From assembly GCA_030603365.1 (NCBI GenBank), contig JAUVXV010000003.1, forward strand, positions 1 through 64,000: a DNA stretch of 64,000 nucleotides. The letters are read 5' to 3'. A program made the position numbers and the translations under genes. A model generated the notes under the pieces. That model was not told where the DNA came from and made no database searches. It was given only the letters and a program-made list of their open reading frames with translations. This DNA is from Candidatus Heimdallarchaeota archaeon (GTDB lineage: Archaea > Asgardarchaeota > Heimdallarchaeia > Heimdallarchaeales > Heimdallarchaeaceae). The stretch's first letter is position 1. Each line of letters opens with the position of its first letter. Shown here piece by piece: positions 9,706 through 20,000 of the stretch.

Positions 9706-10500
9706 ATGAGTGAAGAATTTGTTCGCTGTTCAGAATGTGGGAACCTCAATATTCAAGGTTCTACACGATGTGTTTTTTGTGATAATCCAATTATAAAGGA
9801 AGAGGCTGAAGCACTGAAAGAAGAGTTACCTGTAATTCCCAGTGCTCCTACAGTTGAAGGGATTCCTGCTCCTGGAGATTCACAAGAAGAGAGTATAGAA
9901 AAAGCTTCACCCAAAATCCCAGATATTGAAATTGCTAAAGTAGAACCAAAAAAGAAAGGAGTTGTTATCAAAGACGATACAATTAAGGAACACTCTTTTA
10001 CACGGAAATTCTTTATGATATCATTGTACACAATCCTTATTTCGGCTGTACATTATCTCTTGAATCTTTTGGTTTCAGTAATTTCTGTAAGAATCGATAA
10101 CAATAATGTTAATGCTTACCCACTAAGTAGTGATTTAAATCAATATATTGGAATTAGCGTGGTTAGTATAGTCTTGGGAATACCTTTCGCAATTGCTATT
10201 GGCTATATACTTGGTAAAGTAATTCGAAAATTCACAACCAAGAAATCAAGTTTAATAAAGTGGTTCAGTTACGCTGTTTTTCTAGATTTGATAATCAATA
10301 CAGTCATTGCTCTTGGTTTAATATTGGCATTTAATGCGTTAGCTGAGAAGGATATCCTATTTCTCAAACTTGCAGGATCTGCATTCATCTTTGTAACAGT
10401 CAGTATCATTACACTGTTTATACCCATGATTTCTGGATCATTTCTTTTTTTCAGCAAAGTAGACAAAATATTCTTTCCTAAGAAATATGCTGAACTCTAA
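9706..10500 (+). CDS. Zinc-ribbon membrane protein
   Basis: An N-terminal zinc ribbon (VRCSECGNLNIQGSTRCVFC, CxxC...CxxC) is followed by a Pro/Glu-rich linker of about 65 residues and four hydrophobic segments in the C-terminal half. This layout, cytosolic zinc ribbon tethered to a multi-pass domain, is common in archaea, but I recognise no specific family. The ATG at 9706 is chosen over an in-frame TTG at 9703; a T/A-rich element (catatttatttattg) immediately upstream suggests a very short leader. It ends with the stop codon directly adjacent to the start of the DUF61 gene, so the two are probably co-transcribed and translationally coupled. Confidence 0.6.
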   Translation: MSEEFVRCSECGNLNIQGSTRCVFCDNPIIKEEAEALKEELPVIPSAPTVEGIPAPGDSQEESIEKASPKIPDIEIAKVEPKKKGVVIKDDTIKEHSFTRKFFMISLYTILISAVHYLLNLLVSVISVRIDNNNVNAYPLSSDLNQYIGISVVSIVLGIPFAIAIGYILGKVIRKFTTKKSSLIKWFSYAVFLDLIINTVIALGLILAFNALAEKDILFLKLAGSAFIFVTVSIITLFIPMISGSFLFFSKVDKIFFPKKYAEL

Positions 10501-10950
10501 ATGGTGAAATCATTGGGATTTGATGATAAACTTACAAATTTCCTGAAATATGAAATAGATTCAATTAATAAGCATCTCCCAAAAAAGAGAACTTCACTTG
10601 ACATGGCTCTGAAGGGTTTTAATCTCTATGTTAGTATGGAAAATAATCAAATCCACATTGATAAAAATGAAATTAAGTATCTCCAAGAACTATGCCCAGA
10701 GGAGAAATTAAAGAATGTACATCTTCCGATAATCATTATCCGAAGAAGAGATCTTGGATCAGGAACTTATGTAATTTCAGGAGAACTACTAGAACAGTAT
10801 TTGATTCTTAAAGCTCTAGACAAAACAACAGAGGATTGGGAGACTTTCCTAAAGGAAAAACATTCAACAAAATTATTCTTTTTATATAAACCAGATTTAA
10901 TAAAATTAAGAAAAACACTTCCTACTAGTACAGTTATAGGATTTTCCTAG
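10501..10950 (+). CDS. DUF61 / UPF0216 family protein
   Basis: Matches the archaeal UPF0216 (DUF61) family as I know it: an N-terminal helix ending in an INKHLP-type segment, the LPIIIIRRRDLGSGTYVISGE core with paired basic residues, and the highly characteristic C-terminus YKPDLIKLRKTLPTSTVIGF. At 149 residues it is the usual size. The family is widespread in archaea and has no established function. The ATG follows the upstream stop codon directly, and the M24-family gene starts 12 nt after its own stop, so it lies inside a three-gene unit. Confidence 0.85.
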   Translation: MVKSLGFDDKLTNFLKYEIDSINKHLPKKRTSLDMALKGFNLYVSMENNQIHIDKNEIKYLQELCPEEKLKNVHLPIIIIRRRDLGSGTYVISGELLEQYLILKALDKTTEDWETFLKEKHSTKLFFLYKPDLIKLRKTLPTSTVIGFS

Positions 10951-10962
10951 AAGTGATAAAAT

Positions 10963-12147
10963 ATGGATGAATATACAATATCAAAAGAAAATCATTTACG
11001 AAGGATTGAAAAAATTAAGAGTTTTATGAACAAAAATGCAATGGGCTCTTTTATCTTCTTCAGCCCATTATCTATCTATTATCTAACTGGATATCATTTT
11101 ATCCCAACTGAAAGACCAATCGCTTTGGTTCTACCGATTGCTGATGAACCATGGTTCTATGTACCTCGATTAGAGCAAGAACATCTAATTGAAAAAATAC
11201 CTTGGGTTGAAAGAGAAATATACTTTGAATATCCTGATAAAAAACATCCCGCAAATATCTTTATTGAGAGACTTGTTGAAAGAAAGATAACTGATGAAAA
11301 AATAGGGATGGAATCTACTACTTTCTCCAGTTACTGGGGATATGAAGGACCAAAATTAGCTGATTTACTTGAAAATAAAGCCAAAACAGAATTACATTCA
11401 ACTCTAATAAGAGAGATAAGAAAAATCAAAGATAGAGAAGAACTTGAGCTGATTAAGATTTCAGCTAAATACGGTGATTTAGCTCATAGGCTGTTGCAGA
11501 AATATACGGTAGAAGGAAAAAATGAGCTAGAGGTTTCTCTTAAGGCATGTACTGAAGCTTCTGATAAGATGCTTGAAGATTTGAAGGGCATCATTCCACG
11601 TGGATTGCTACCTGCACGAGCAGGATATAGAGGACAAATCGGAGCTTGGTCTGCAATTCCTCATTCCGTACTTCAAAAAACCATTTTCAAGAAAGGGGAT
11701 GTTTTGGTTACTGGAGCTTCAGCTAATATATCTGGATATCACTCAGAATTAGAGAGAACCATGTTCATAGGAACTCCTAGTGACAAACAAAAACGTTACT
11801 ATGATATTATGAAAAAATCTCAAGACGCTGCTTTAGAAGCTTTCAAACCAAATATCCCATGTAGTGAGGTAGATAAAGCTGCCAGAGAAGTTTTCAAAGA
11901 TGAAGGAGTCTTCCATCTAGTCCAACATCATACAGGTCATGCTATAGGATTAGAAGGACATGAAGCACCTTTTCTAGATATTGGTGTTGATGAAATTATC
12001 AAACCAGGAATGGTTTTTACATGTGAACCTGGTATCTACGAATACAAATTTGGTGGATTTAGGCATTCAGACACAGTAATAATAACTGAAGATGGATCAG
12101 AACATATAACTCCTTATCCAAGAGATATTGAAGATCTTATTATCTGA
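10963..12147 (+). CDS. M24-family (aminopeptidase P-like) protein with altered metal ligands
   Basis: Creatinase-type N-terminal domain (FFSPLSIYYLTGYHF) followed by a pita-bread M24 domain. Canonical dinuclear metal sites use two Asp, one His and two Glu. Here the first Asp position reads Gly (TGASANISGY), the second is Glu (GYHSELERTMF), the His is kept (HTGHAIGLEGHE), the first Glu is kept (TCEPGIYE), and the last Glu position is Ser (FRHSDTVIITEDG). These are regular features of a divergent archaeal M24 clade as I recall it, so the protein may not be a classical metallopeptidase; the true substrate is unknown. AAGTGATAAAAT provides a ribosome-binding site. Its 3' end faces the methionine aminopeptidase gene. 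Confidence 0.8.
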   Translation: MDEYTISKENHLRRIEKIKSFMNKNAMGSFIFFSPLSIYYLTGYHFIPTERPIALVLPIADEPWFYVPRLEQEHLIEKIPWVEREIYFEYPDKKHPANIFIERLVERKITDEKIGMESTTFSSYWGYEGPKLADLLENKAKTELHSTLIREIRKIKDREELELIKISAKYGDLAHRLLQKYTVEGKNELEVSLKACTEASDKMLEDLKGIIPRGLLPARAGYRGQIGAWSAIPHSVLQKTIFKKGDVLVTGASANISGYHSELERTMFIGTPSDKQKRYYDIMKKSQDAALEAFKPNIPCSEVDKAAREVFKDEGVFHLVQHHTGHAIGLEGHEAPFLDIGVDEIIKPGMVFTCEPGIYEYKFGGFRHSDTVIITEDGSEHITPYPRDIEDLII

Positions 12148-12170
12148 TGTTTTTTCTTTTTTTCTTTATT
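12148..12170. terminator. T/A-rich bidirectional terminator region
   Basis: The 18-nt gap between two convergent M24-fold genes is almost only T with scattered C (gttttttctttttttcttta), giving a strong oligo-T signal for the plus-strand unit. Confidence 0.4.
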
Positions 12171-13086
12171 TTTTACCAGTTAAAATAAACACTTGTTTTT
12201 TACCTATGAAAACTGTCTCTTCTTCTTGAGTTACTGGACTTTTTGTCGATTCAACTAACACAGGATAACCATGAATTATATGGTCATCATGAAGTCTTTT
12301 ATTTGCTTTTTCTATATCTTCTATTGAGAAACCAGCATTATACACCCATCTCCAACTGAAAGGAAGTTTGTGAAAATTAGCATCAATAAATTGGTAAATA
12401 GTGTTAATCTTTGAAGATAAATTATCATTTTTAACTTCTCGAAACTGTTGGAAAATTGTTTCATCACTACTATCTGTAACTCTTCCTATGCCTGTTGTTG
12501 CAAATGGTTCGATAGCATAAGCTTTTCCAATTTTAAAACGATGAGAACTGTCTCTTATTTTTCTTGAAACATTATAGTTTGGGATTGAGATTCCATTATG
12601 TAGAGAATATCGGGCTAAGGAATGACCACTTAGATTAACAATTGGTTTGAATCCTTCATCCTCGATACATTTCTGAACAATTTCACCTATACGAAAAACA
12701 CTTTCATTAGGTTTAATGGCTTTAAGAGCCTCATCCAATGCTTTACGAACTGTATCTTTCATGTGTTGCCATTTTTCATCAAAAATAAAGGTTCTAGCTG
12801 CATCTGTTAGAAAACCGTTTACTGATACTCCTGCATCTATTTTAACAATTGACTTCTCTGGTATTTCACAATCATCATTAATGATGGGAGAATAATGGGC
12901 AGCTACTTCATTGATTGAAATATTTACTGGGAATGCTGGTTTTGCTGAGTGTTTTAGAATGAACTTCTCGGCTTTTTCAGCTATTTCCAATAAAGGAACC
13001 CCCGGTTTGACAGATGTTCCTATGTATGCAAATGTTTTTGCTAGGATTTCGCCTGATTTTGAGTAGTTTTGGAAGGCGTCGGTCAT
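12166..13086 (-). CDS. map: Type II methionine aminopeptidase
   Basis: Removes the initiator methionine from nascent proteins; archaeal and eukaryotic-type MetAP2. Metal ligands are visible in order: Asp in VKIDAGVSVNG, Asp in FLTDAARTF, His in NLSGHSLARYSLH, Glu in YAIEPFATTG and Glu in VTQEEETVF. The catalytic-site His in INEVAAHYSP is also present, and the insertion between the third and fourth ligands is the helical subdomain that defines type II. 306 residues is normal for the short archaeal form, which has no N-terminal extension. It is convergent with the other M24 gene, which has lost several of these residues; comparison of the two neighbours makes that loss clear. Confidence 0.95.
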   Translation of the reverse strand: MTDAFQNYSKSGEILAKTFAYIGTSVKPGVPLLEIAEKAEKFILKHSAKPAFPVNISINEVAAHYSPIINDDCEIPEKSIVKIDAGVSVNGFLTDAARTFIFDEKWQHMKDTVRKALDEALKAIKPNESVFRIGEIVQKCIEDEGFKPIVNLSGHSLARYSLHNGISIPNYNVSRKIRDSSHRFKIGKAYAIEPFATTGIGRVTDSSDETIFQQFREVKNDNLSSKINTIYQFIDANFHKLPFSWRWVYNAGFSIEDIEKANKRLHDDHIIHGYPVLVESTKSPVTQEEETVFIGKKQVFILTGKK

Positions 13087-13142
13087 CTATATCGTTACTC
13101 TCTATGTTTTGAACTTTTTTTGTCATATATTATTTTGTGTTG

Positions 13143-13577
13143 TTACAGTTTTTTGTATCCAGAATGCGCTAAAAAAGAATAGAAAGTTTCTCCTAATGCA
13201 GTTGAAATCAAAGTAGTTTTTGTGTTGCCTCTTGTTCCATTAGTTTCAAAGAATCCTATATCACGAAGTTTGGTTATATTCCATTTTGTAGTAGAAAATG
13301 ATATTTCTAGTTTATGTGATATTATCTCTGAAAGCTTATTTAGAGAAAGAAAATTATTTTTCAATATCTTAAAACTGGTAAAGAATATCTTTTTCTGTTT
13401 ACTGTTTAATTGGTCAAAAAGTAAAGTTATACTCTTATTCAATAATTCAAGCAAAAGTAGATTGTCTTTTTCAAGCTCTCTTATTCTCTCTTGCGCAAAG
13501 GCGATCCCTTCTTTTATGTAGTCTGGATTTTCCAGCTGTTCGCTTATGAATTTCGCTGGGGTTAACAAAACGTTCAC
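13143..13577 (-). CDS. Predicted winged-helix DNA-binding protein
   Basis: 144 residues; no named family recognised. The N-terminal third is a predicted coiled coil (ERIRELEKDNLLLLELLNK). The C-terminal two thirds have a winged-helix pattern: NKLSEIISHKLEISFSTTKWNITKLRDIGFFET, where STTKWNITKLRDIG resembles a recognition helix, followed by a wing-like NGTRGNTKTTLISTALGE. The likely start is a GTG at 13577. It is divergent from the ATPase/coiled-coil operon, with a roughly 210-nt shared control region, so it could regulate that operon as well as itself; this is inference from position. Confidence 0.55.
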   Translation of the reverse strand: MNVLLTPAKFISEQLENPDYIKEGIAFAQERIRELEKDNLLLLELLNKSITLLFDQLNSKQKKIFFTSFKILKNNFLSLNKLSEIISHKLEISFSTTKWNITKLRDIGFFETNGTRGNTKTTLISTALGETFYSFLAHSGYKKL

Positions 13578-13789
13578 CTATCATATTTACACCTCTGCTT
13601 TTAGTATGTCACTTTATTGCATGTATGCTTTTATATTTTTCGACTGACAAGTAAGATATAGTTTAAAAATATATTTTTACAAATACAAAATTGTACAATA
13701 AAATCTATATGATTATAGCGTACTATGTACATTCATAGATTTTATAAGATAAACAGGATATCAACTAATATAGAAATATGTGAGGATAA

Positions 13790-15568
13790 ATGAGCACTCA
13801 AGACAACAACCTTTTCCAACCATGTTCTCCCAATGACTTCTATGGTTTGAGAGAAATTCTTAGTGAGTTTAACAAAGTTGTTGAACAAATGAAGAAAGAA
13901 GATGGAAGAACCCATTCAATCCTGGTTGTAGGGAATGAAGGAACAGGGAAAAGCTCTTTGTTAACTAAACTTCATTCAACACTAATAGGAAGAAAGGATC
14001 TCGGTCATTCAATAACTTTAATCCCAGAAGAGAAAATGCTTTTGGAATTTTTTAAGGAATGGAAAAATGCAATTGATGAAATGTCTCCAGACTGGCGTTC
14101 AATATTAGAGAAAGTTGGGAAAAAGCAACTAGGTGATGATTTACCAGCTTTAAAAGAGAAAATCAAGAAACAAAGTTCACAATCTTACACTGAAGTGTGG
14201 GTAAAGTTGTTTTTTGAGAGTCTTGATAAAGTTGATCAAAAACTAAAAGAAACCCAAACAAATCTATATTTCTTCTTTGACAACCTACATCTATTCAAAC
14301 TCATGGATATTCAAGAGTTCTACCCTATCTTTTCAACAATAATTAAGGAAATAGTAGAAAGAAATTATAACATAGTCGTAGTATCGGCCTTCAATGAACG
14401 CTATTTATACGACTTTGATTACGAGAAGAATCTAACAGATAACTCAACTATACTAAGAACAGAAGCTCTATCTGTATCAGAATCTGAAATCTTCTTAAGA
14501 AGAAAAGCACCAGCACTTCTGAACAAAGGGCTCTTAGAACTTGTCACTAATAGTCAAAGATCTTTCTTTGATCTAAATGTAGGAACAAGTTTCATTGAGT
14601 CTGGTTACGGAATTGATGATTTTGTTGAAAGGAATATCCCTGATTTATTCAAACTAGAAGAAGATGAAGAAGCAACCCTTTTAGAAATGTCTTCCTATAA
14701 TGAAAACCTCTTTCTAATTGAACAGTTGACAGCTTATGTCCCACATGAGGCGCTGAAATCGCTTGAAGCCAAAGGTATACTTTGGCTAGGTTCAACACAT
14801 GCAAGATTATATCAAGAATCCTTGCTTACAGCTATGAAATTCAGAATGAGATTATTTAGTCCCTTAACAACTCTAATGGTTTCATTAGATTCAATTTTGG
14901 AAGACTTGGATAAGTTCATTGCTCCCACTGACAGAATAATAGCTCAAGTATCAGATTTAACAACAAAGATACGAGATAGACTTGCAGATTTCGCAATAGC
15001 TGCAAAAATAAAAAGAGTAGCTAATCTGTGTATTCAAAGAAAAATGTTTCAACGAGCTTATGATTTTGCACTAATTAATGCTCAGCAATTTGAACAAATA
15101 AACGAGTTAGAACAAGCGGGAGGGTTTTGTGAGCAGATAGCAAGAGAATTTGAAGAGAAAAACTATTATTTTGCAGCGAAATTATATCTAAAATCTGCTT
15201 CTTATTACAGCGATGTAAAGGAAGATTTGAAAGCTAATAGATCATATGCAAGAGCTGCAGATCAATTTGAAAAACAAGCTATGTCACTCCCAATAGAAAC
15301 CAGTGAGTATGCCATTAGAGGTTACATGAAATCAAGTTTAAACTGCTATAAGAACATGGGAGACAAAAATAATTTTGAAAGAGTCAGAACAAAAGCGATA
15401 GAAATGTATGAGAAAGAAAGCATACATCATAATTACTTTACCAATATGGTATATGTAGAAGAAAAGGAAGAAATAATGGTTCCAGAAGTAGAAATTCCAA
15501 AAGAAGAAGAAGCTGAAAAAGTAGATGAAATTTCTATTGAGAATATCGAAAAGGAGTTAGATTTTTAG
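13790..15568 (+). CDS. P-loop ATPase (Orc/AAA-like) with helical-repeat C-terminus
   Basis: First gene of a three-gene unit. Walker A GNEGTGKSS at about residues 48-56, a Walker B-like NLYFFFDNLHL with Asp near 164, and a sensor-like strand NIVVVSAFNERYL near 200 define an ATPase domain of the Orc1/Cdc6-STAND type. Walker B is followed by Asn rather than the usual acidic DE, so hydrolysis may be weak. The middle is all-helical. Residues of about 400-530 look like TPR/SNAP-type helical repeats (YYFAAKLYLKSASYYSDV, SYARAADQFEKQA). The end is an acidic low-complexity tail (VPKEEEAEKVDE-type). GTGAGGATAA gives a strong ribosome-binding site. Only 10 nt separate it from the next gene. I infer an ATP-dependent partner of the coiled-coil proteins; no characterised homologue is recognised. 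Confidence 0.7.
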   Translation: MSTQDNNLFQPCSPNDFYGLREILSEFNKVVEQMKKEDGRTHSILVVGNEGTGKSSLLTKLHSTLIGRKDLGHSITLIPEEKMLLEFFKEWKNAIDEMSPDWRSILEKVGKKQLGDDLPALKEKIKKQSSQSYTEVWVKLFFESLDKVDQKLKETQTNLYFFFDNLHLFKLMDIQEFYPIFSTIIKEIVERNYNIVVVSAFNERYLYDFDYEKNLTDNSTILRTEALSVSESEIFLRRKAPALLNKGLLELVTNSQRSFFDLNVGTSFIESGYGIDDFVERNIPDLFKLEEDEEATLLEMSSYNENLFLIEQLTAYVPHEALKSLEAKGILWLGSTHARLYQESLLTAMKFRMRLFSPLTTLMVSLDSILEDLDKFIAPTDRIIAQVSDLTTKIRDRLADFAIAAKIKRVANLCIQRKMFQRAYDFALINAQQFEQINELEQAGGFCEQIAREFEEKNYYFAAKLYLKSASYYSDVKEDLKANRSYARAADQFEKQAMSLPIETSEYAIRGYMKSSLNCYKNMGDKNNFERVRTKAIEMYEKESIHHNYFTNMVYVEEKEEIMVPEVEIPKEEEAEKVDEISIENIEKELDF

Positions 15569-15578
15569 GTGAAATAAA

Positions 15579-17036
15579 ATGTCTGAACGAATAATAAAAG
15601 ATTTAGATAAATTGAGAAGAGATATAGGAAATTTAGATGGAGAGATAACTAATTTCAGAGAATCTCTTGATAATTTGCAAGAATTACACCAGTTCTATCA
15701 GACTTTAGCAACTTTAGTTCAGAATAAGTTCATAGGTCTAAATGAGAAGTTGCGTGCGTTGATAGAGGAAAATAAGAATTCATTAGATGAAACAATTGCT
15801 TCAACTGCTTCTAATGAAAAGAAGCTTCTTGAAGAATGGACAAACACACAAACTGAGTTCGTTGGTAGTAAGTTAGATGCAACAAAAACTGATTTAGAAA
15901 AACTACAAAATTCCATTGTAGCACTTCTAACAGAAAGCAAAAATAATTTTGAGGATTATTCAACATCATTTGGTCAAAAATTAACAACAACATTCGGTTC
16001 CCATGAGAAGGACCTAGAACGATTAGCAAATAATCAAGTTAAGGCTTTTAGAAAAGCTGTAGATGATGTTAAAGAAAATGCAAGTCAAATAAAAACTACA
16101 AACCTCTCAACATTCAAACAGAATACAGAAGATATGAGAAAGCAACTTGAAACCAATATTAACATTGCAGAAAATATTATGCAAGAATCTATAGAACATA
16201 TGCGTTCAGAGTATGGAGATAAACTAACAGAAAACATGGAATCCATATTTGAGAGTTTTAATAGAATAAAAAGTGAACTTGGTCAATTAGTTAATAATGC
16301 TGTTCAAAGAATTCAAGCAGAACTTTCAGGTGTAACAGAAACTATGGATAAATATCTAATTGATGAGATTGCAAAAATACAGGATGTTCTTGCGGAATAT
16401 GAGACTGGAATGATTGATGTAAATGAAGTTACAATGTCTAATTTTAATACTTCAAAAGAATCAATGCTCAATTCTTATGGCAATTTGACAAATGAGCAGT
16501 ACGATCTTCAAAACACAGAGTTATCTGAATTTGAAACAAAGTTCAATAAGGAAGTTGATGGCATTCTCGTTTCTCTATCTGAACAATCTGATACAGTTAA
16601 GAGAGAAATTAAAGAATATGTTTCAAATGAACAAGCAGATGTAAACAGTCATTTTGAAACAGTAATTTCTGATTTATCAACTAAAACTGAAGGAATACAA
16701 AAGGATATAGGCAAAATTGTAAATGAAAAATCTGCAAGCATAGAAGAAGATGTTGTGAGTTTAAAATCATCTCTTGAAAGAACCTCACAACAAATAACAT
16801 CTCAAATTGATTCTTCTCAAAAAGATGCTTCAGCAGCTATAGTTTCATTATCATCAAATGCTAAAAGCAAAATATCAGAAACACAAGATTCAACGATTTC
16901 AGTTCTTGAGATAGAAGCAAAGAGTCATATCAAAGGAGCTGAACAATCAGAGAAACTGAAGAAAGATCTTGTAGGAAAAATAGAGAGACTTGAAAGAACT
17001 CTTGAAATAATGAAGAATGAATTAAATGGATTGTGA
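15579..17036 (+). CDS. Coiled-coil protein of the ATPase/giant coiled-coil unit
   Basis: 485 residues, almost entirely predicted helix and coiled coil, with no transmembrane segment, no Cys cluster and no enzymatic motif. Composition is dominated by Lys, Glu, Ser, Thr, Asn, Gln and Asp with regularly spaced Leu, Ile and Val; Gly and Pro are almost absent. The N-terminal stretch IIKDLDKLRRDIGNLDGEI and the C-terminal KLKKDLVGKIERLERTLEIM-type heptads are the most regular coiled-coil parts. Composition is very like the next protein, so the two may co-assemble. AGGTGAAATAAA precedes the ATG, and its TGA overlaps the possible GTG start of the following gene (GTGA), implying translational coupling. 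No functional assignment is possible from sequence alone. Confidence 0.75.
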   Translation: MSERIIKDLDKLRRDIGNLDGEITNFRESLDNLQELHQFYQTLATLVQNKFIGLNEKLRALIEENKNSLDETIASTASNEKKLLEEWTNTQTEFVGSKLDATKTDLEKLQNSIVALLTESKNNFEDYSTSFGQKLTTTFGSHEKDLERLANNQVKAFRKAVDDVKENASQIKTTNLSTFKQNTEDMRKQLETNINIAENIMQESIEHMRSEYGDKLTENMESIFESFNRIKSELGQLVNNAVQRIQAELSGVTETMDKYLIDEIAKIQDVLAEYETGMIDVNEVTMSNFNTSKESMLNSYGNLTNEQYDLQNTELSEFETKFNKEVDGILVSLSEQSDTVKREIKEYVSNEQADVNSHFETVISDLSTKTEGIQKDIGKIVNEKSASIEEDVVSLKSSLERTSQQITSQIDSSQKDASAAIVSLSSNAKSKISETQDSTISVLEIEAKSHIKGAEQSEKLKKDLVGKIERLERTLEIMKNELNGL

Positions 17037-17041
17037 TTAAA

Positions 17042-20000
17042 ATGGAATCAACGTTAGAAAAAATTGGTTTATCAAAAGATGAGGTTCAAGTATATTCTAT
17101 AATAGTTCAATACGGATATAGAACTATAGGGCAAATACAGACCTATTACAAACAACCTGCAGATACAATCAAAATCGCACTAACTAGTTTGGCAAGCAAA
17201 GGATACATAAGAGAAATAAAAGCAAAAAATCAAGAAGGAACACCTTATTTTATTCCTCTTCCTCCTCAGATTAAACTGACAGAAGATGTATCCATTCGTC
17301 TAGAAAACGAGCTAAAGGAGTTAAGTGATGATGTAAAAGCAGACTGGAATAAAACAATGAATAATTTCAGAACCCAACTATCATCTTTTCACAATAAAAT
17401 TACTGAAGATGTAGATGGTCATGCTTCTGAAATAACAACAACTGCTACTAAGTTTCTAGAATCATTATCGAGTGTTGTTTCTTCTGGAAAAACTGAATTA
17501 ACAGAAATGATAGAACGACTAAAGTCAGAAACTTGCACTCTTTCTTCAACAAATAGCGATGCTATTGCAAAAACTGCTCAAAGAGTAACAGATAATGTTC
17601 AGACATCGTTTACTTCTACTATCAGTAAGATCGGAGAACATCATGAATCTTTCAAGATAAAAATCGAAGAAACTCTTAGTACACTACAAAAAGAACATGA
17701 TGACAGAACACAATTGCAATTGGAAGCTCTTCTTGCAAAAGTTGAAAATATAAAGGAGAGTTTAGCTGTTCAAGTCCAAGAATTTAACGAATCAGCAGAA
17801 CAACAAAAAGCTGTAATTGATACAATAACTGATGAATCTGTCAAGAAACTTAAAGGTGATTCCAGCACAGTTTCAAGAGGTTCAACAAAAAAACTTTCAG
17901 ACACTGTAAACAAAATAATTACCAACTACGAGAAGAAACTTGATGGTTATCAAGCCAAAGTCAAGCAAATTTTAGTGTCACTCAATGATGAATTGAAGAA
18001 ATTAGAGGATGCTACAACTGATAGAATTAGAACTTCAATCGATAAATCAAAAGAGACAGCTGTAAATATTCTAAAAGCAAATGAGACACAATTTGTAGAT
18101 TTATTGAACACTACCAAGGTTGATTCAGTTGAGAAGTTAGGTGATCTAATAACACAAACTGAAGCAAAAACAGGGGAAATGAAGATCAAATTAAGTAAAG
18201 ATCTAACTTCCTATCTGAAAGATTTCAAGACGAATAGTGATAATCTTCTTTCTATGCTTAATTCAGCTATAGAGAATGGTTTTAATTTATTCGAAGAAAA
18301 TCTATCCTCTTCTATTGAAAACGTAAGTAATCAAATTAAACTATTTGTAGAAGATATAATGTCAGTGTTTAGAGAATCTACTAATACTTATCTAGATAAA
18401 TTATCTAAAACAACTGCTAAATACGAAAAATCCTTAAAAAACAGAAAAGAGAAATTTACTGCTTCGCATGAAGAGTTTAAAGAGGGTTTCAGCAATCACC
18501 TTAATGAACTAAAGACTTCAGTAATTTCAAACATAGAGACAAACATAAAAGATAACGATGAAGCTTTAAAGACTCTATTAACTGAAAAAGAAAACCAATT
18601 TAAATCTGAAGTTGAGATTTTCTTAGATGATTTTTCTAAAAGAGGAAGAGATGTTAGAGATGAAGTTCCTAATTTAGTTCAAATTAACTATCAAGCAAGT
18701 CTTGATAGATTGAATGAACTTGATGATCAGCTTAAATCAGCTATCACCAAAATTGGATCTATAAATGAGGCTTTCCAAGGATTAGAAGAAAAGCAACTTC
18801 AAAGGGTGTTTGGAAAAGAAGAAGGCCCAAAAATGGCTCAGTTAATTGGAAGTATGAATAGAGACATTGAATTAGTAAAAGACAATGTAGAAACCAAAAT
18901 TGGGGAGATGATTCAAACATTCACCAATTCAATGAATTCCTTATCTAACGAGATATTTGATAAGTTAAATACCAAGTTAGAAGATCTTACCAGATTTACT
19001 TCTAACACACTTCTGTCCAATAGTCAGTCCTTTGATGATTCTAGAAATAAAATCACCAATCAATTTAACGCATCATTGCTTGATATGAAGAAAACAATAG
19101 AAGAAACATATGGAATTTATGAAGAACAGTTCAATGAATTGCAAGGAACAAGTACAAAATCCTTAGCTGATGTTGTAGGCGCCGAATCTAAAGCATTTAC
19201 CGATGTAACTAAATCCATTAGTGGGTCCTTGGATGAAATTATACAACCACCGGATACTGCAGATGATGAGCAACAAAATGAAATCCACCAAACAATCAAA
19301 GAAGGTTTAGCTATACTCCAAACTACTAAACAGGAAATATTTGACCTGATGAAGAAAAACAATTCTGAAGTAATAACTAATCTTCAAGAAACTCTAAAAA
19401 CAAATATTGATGAACACTCTCAACTAGTAACTAAAACAACTTCATCAATGGATGGAACAATGAAGTCTCTTCAAAGCGAATTTGATGTAGCAAAGAAAGC
19501 TCTTGACACTGATGTTTCTGTTGCTCTAGATGAAGCTGTAAAGAATTATGGTGTCCAAACAGCAAAAGTAGAAGATGAAATTAATAATCTGATTGAACAG
19601 GAGGTACAACAGTTTATTGAAGGTACAGAAGGTGTTATGGCTGAACTAAATGTTTCTCCTGAAAAATCATCTTTATTGGATGAAGCCATTGCTCATACTA
19701 AAGGAGAACTTCAGAAACTTGGCACTACTTATCCTAACTGGGTGAAAACTGATACTGATTCTTTTGCAACTAATCTGGGGACTATAATAAAAGAATTTCA
19801 AGAAAGTGCTCAAAGAGAATTAGACACATTATACACAACTGTGCAGTCAGATTTGCAGAAATCGTATGAACGAATGGATTCTGATTTTGTAAACAATGGA
19901 ATTGAAATTCAGAATGAATTTGATAAAGAGAAGAATGATTATGAATTGAATATTACTCATCAGATAAATAGTTTTATTACTAATTCAGATTCAAATTCTT

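Noticed and set aside
13578..13700. Short frame from an ATG at about 13591 overlapping the winged-helix gene start
   Set aside because: It gives only about 35 basic residues and lies out of frame within the 5' part of the winged-helix gene.
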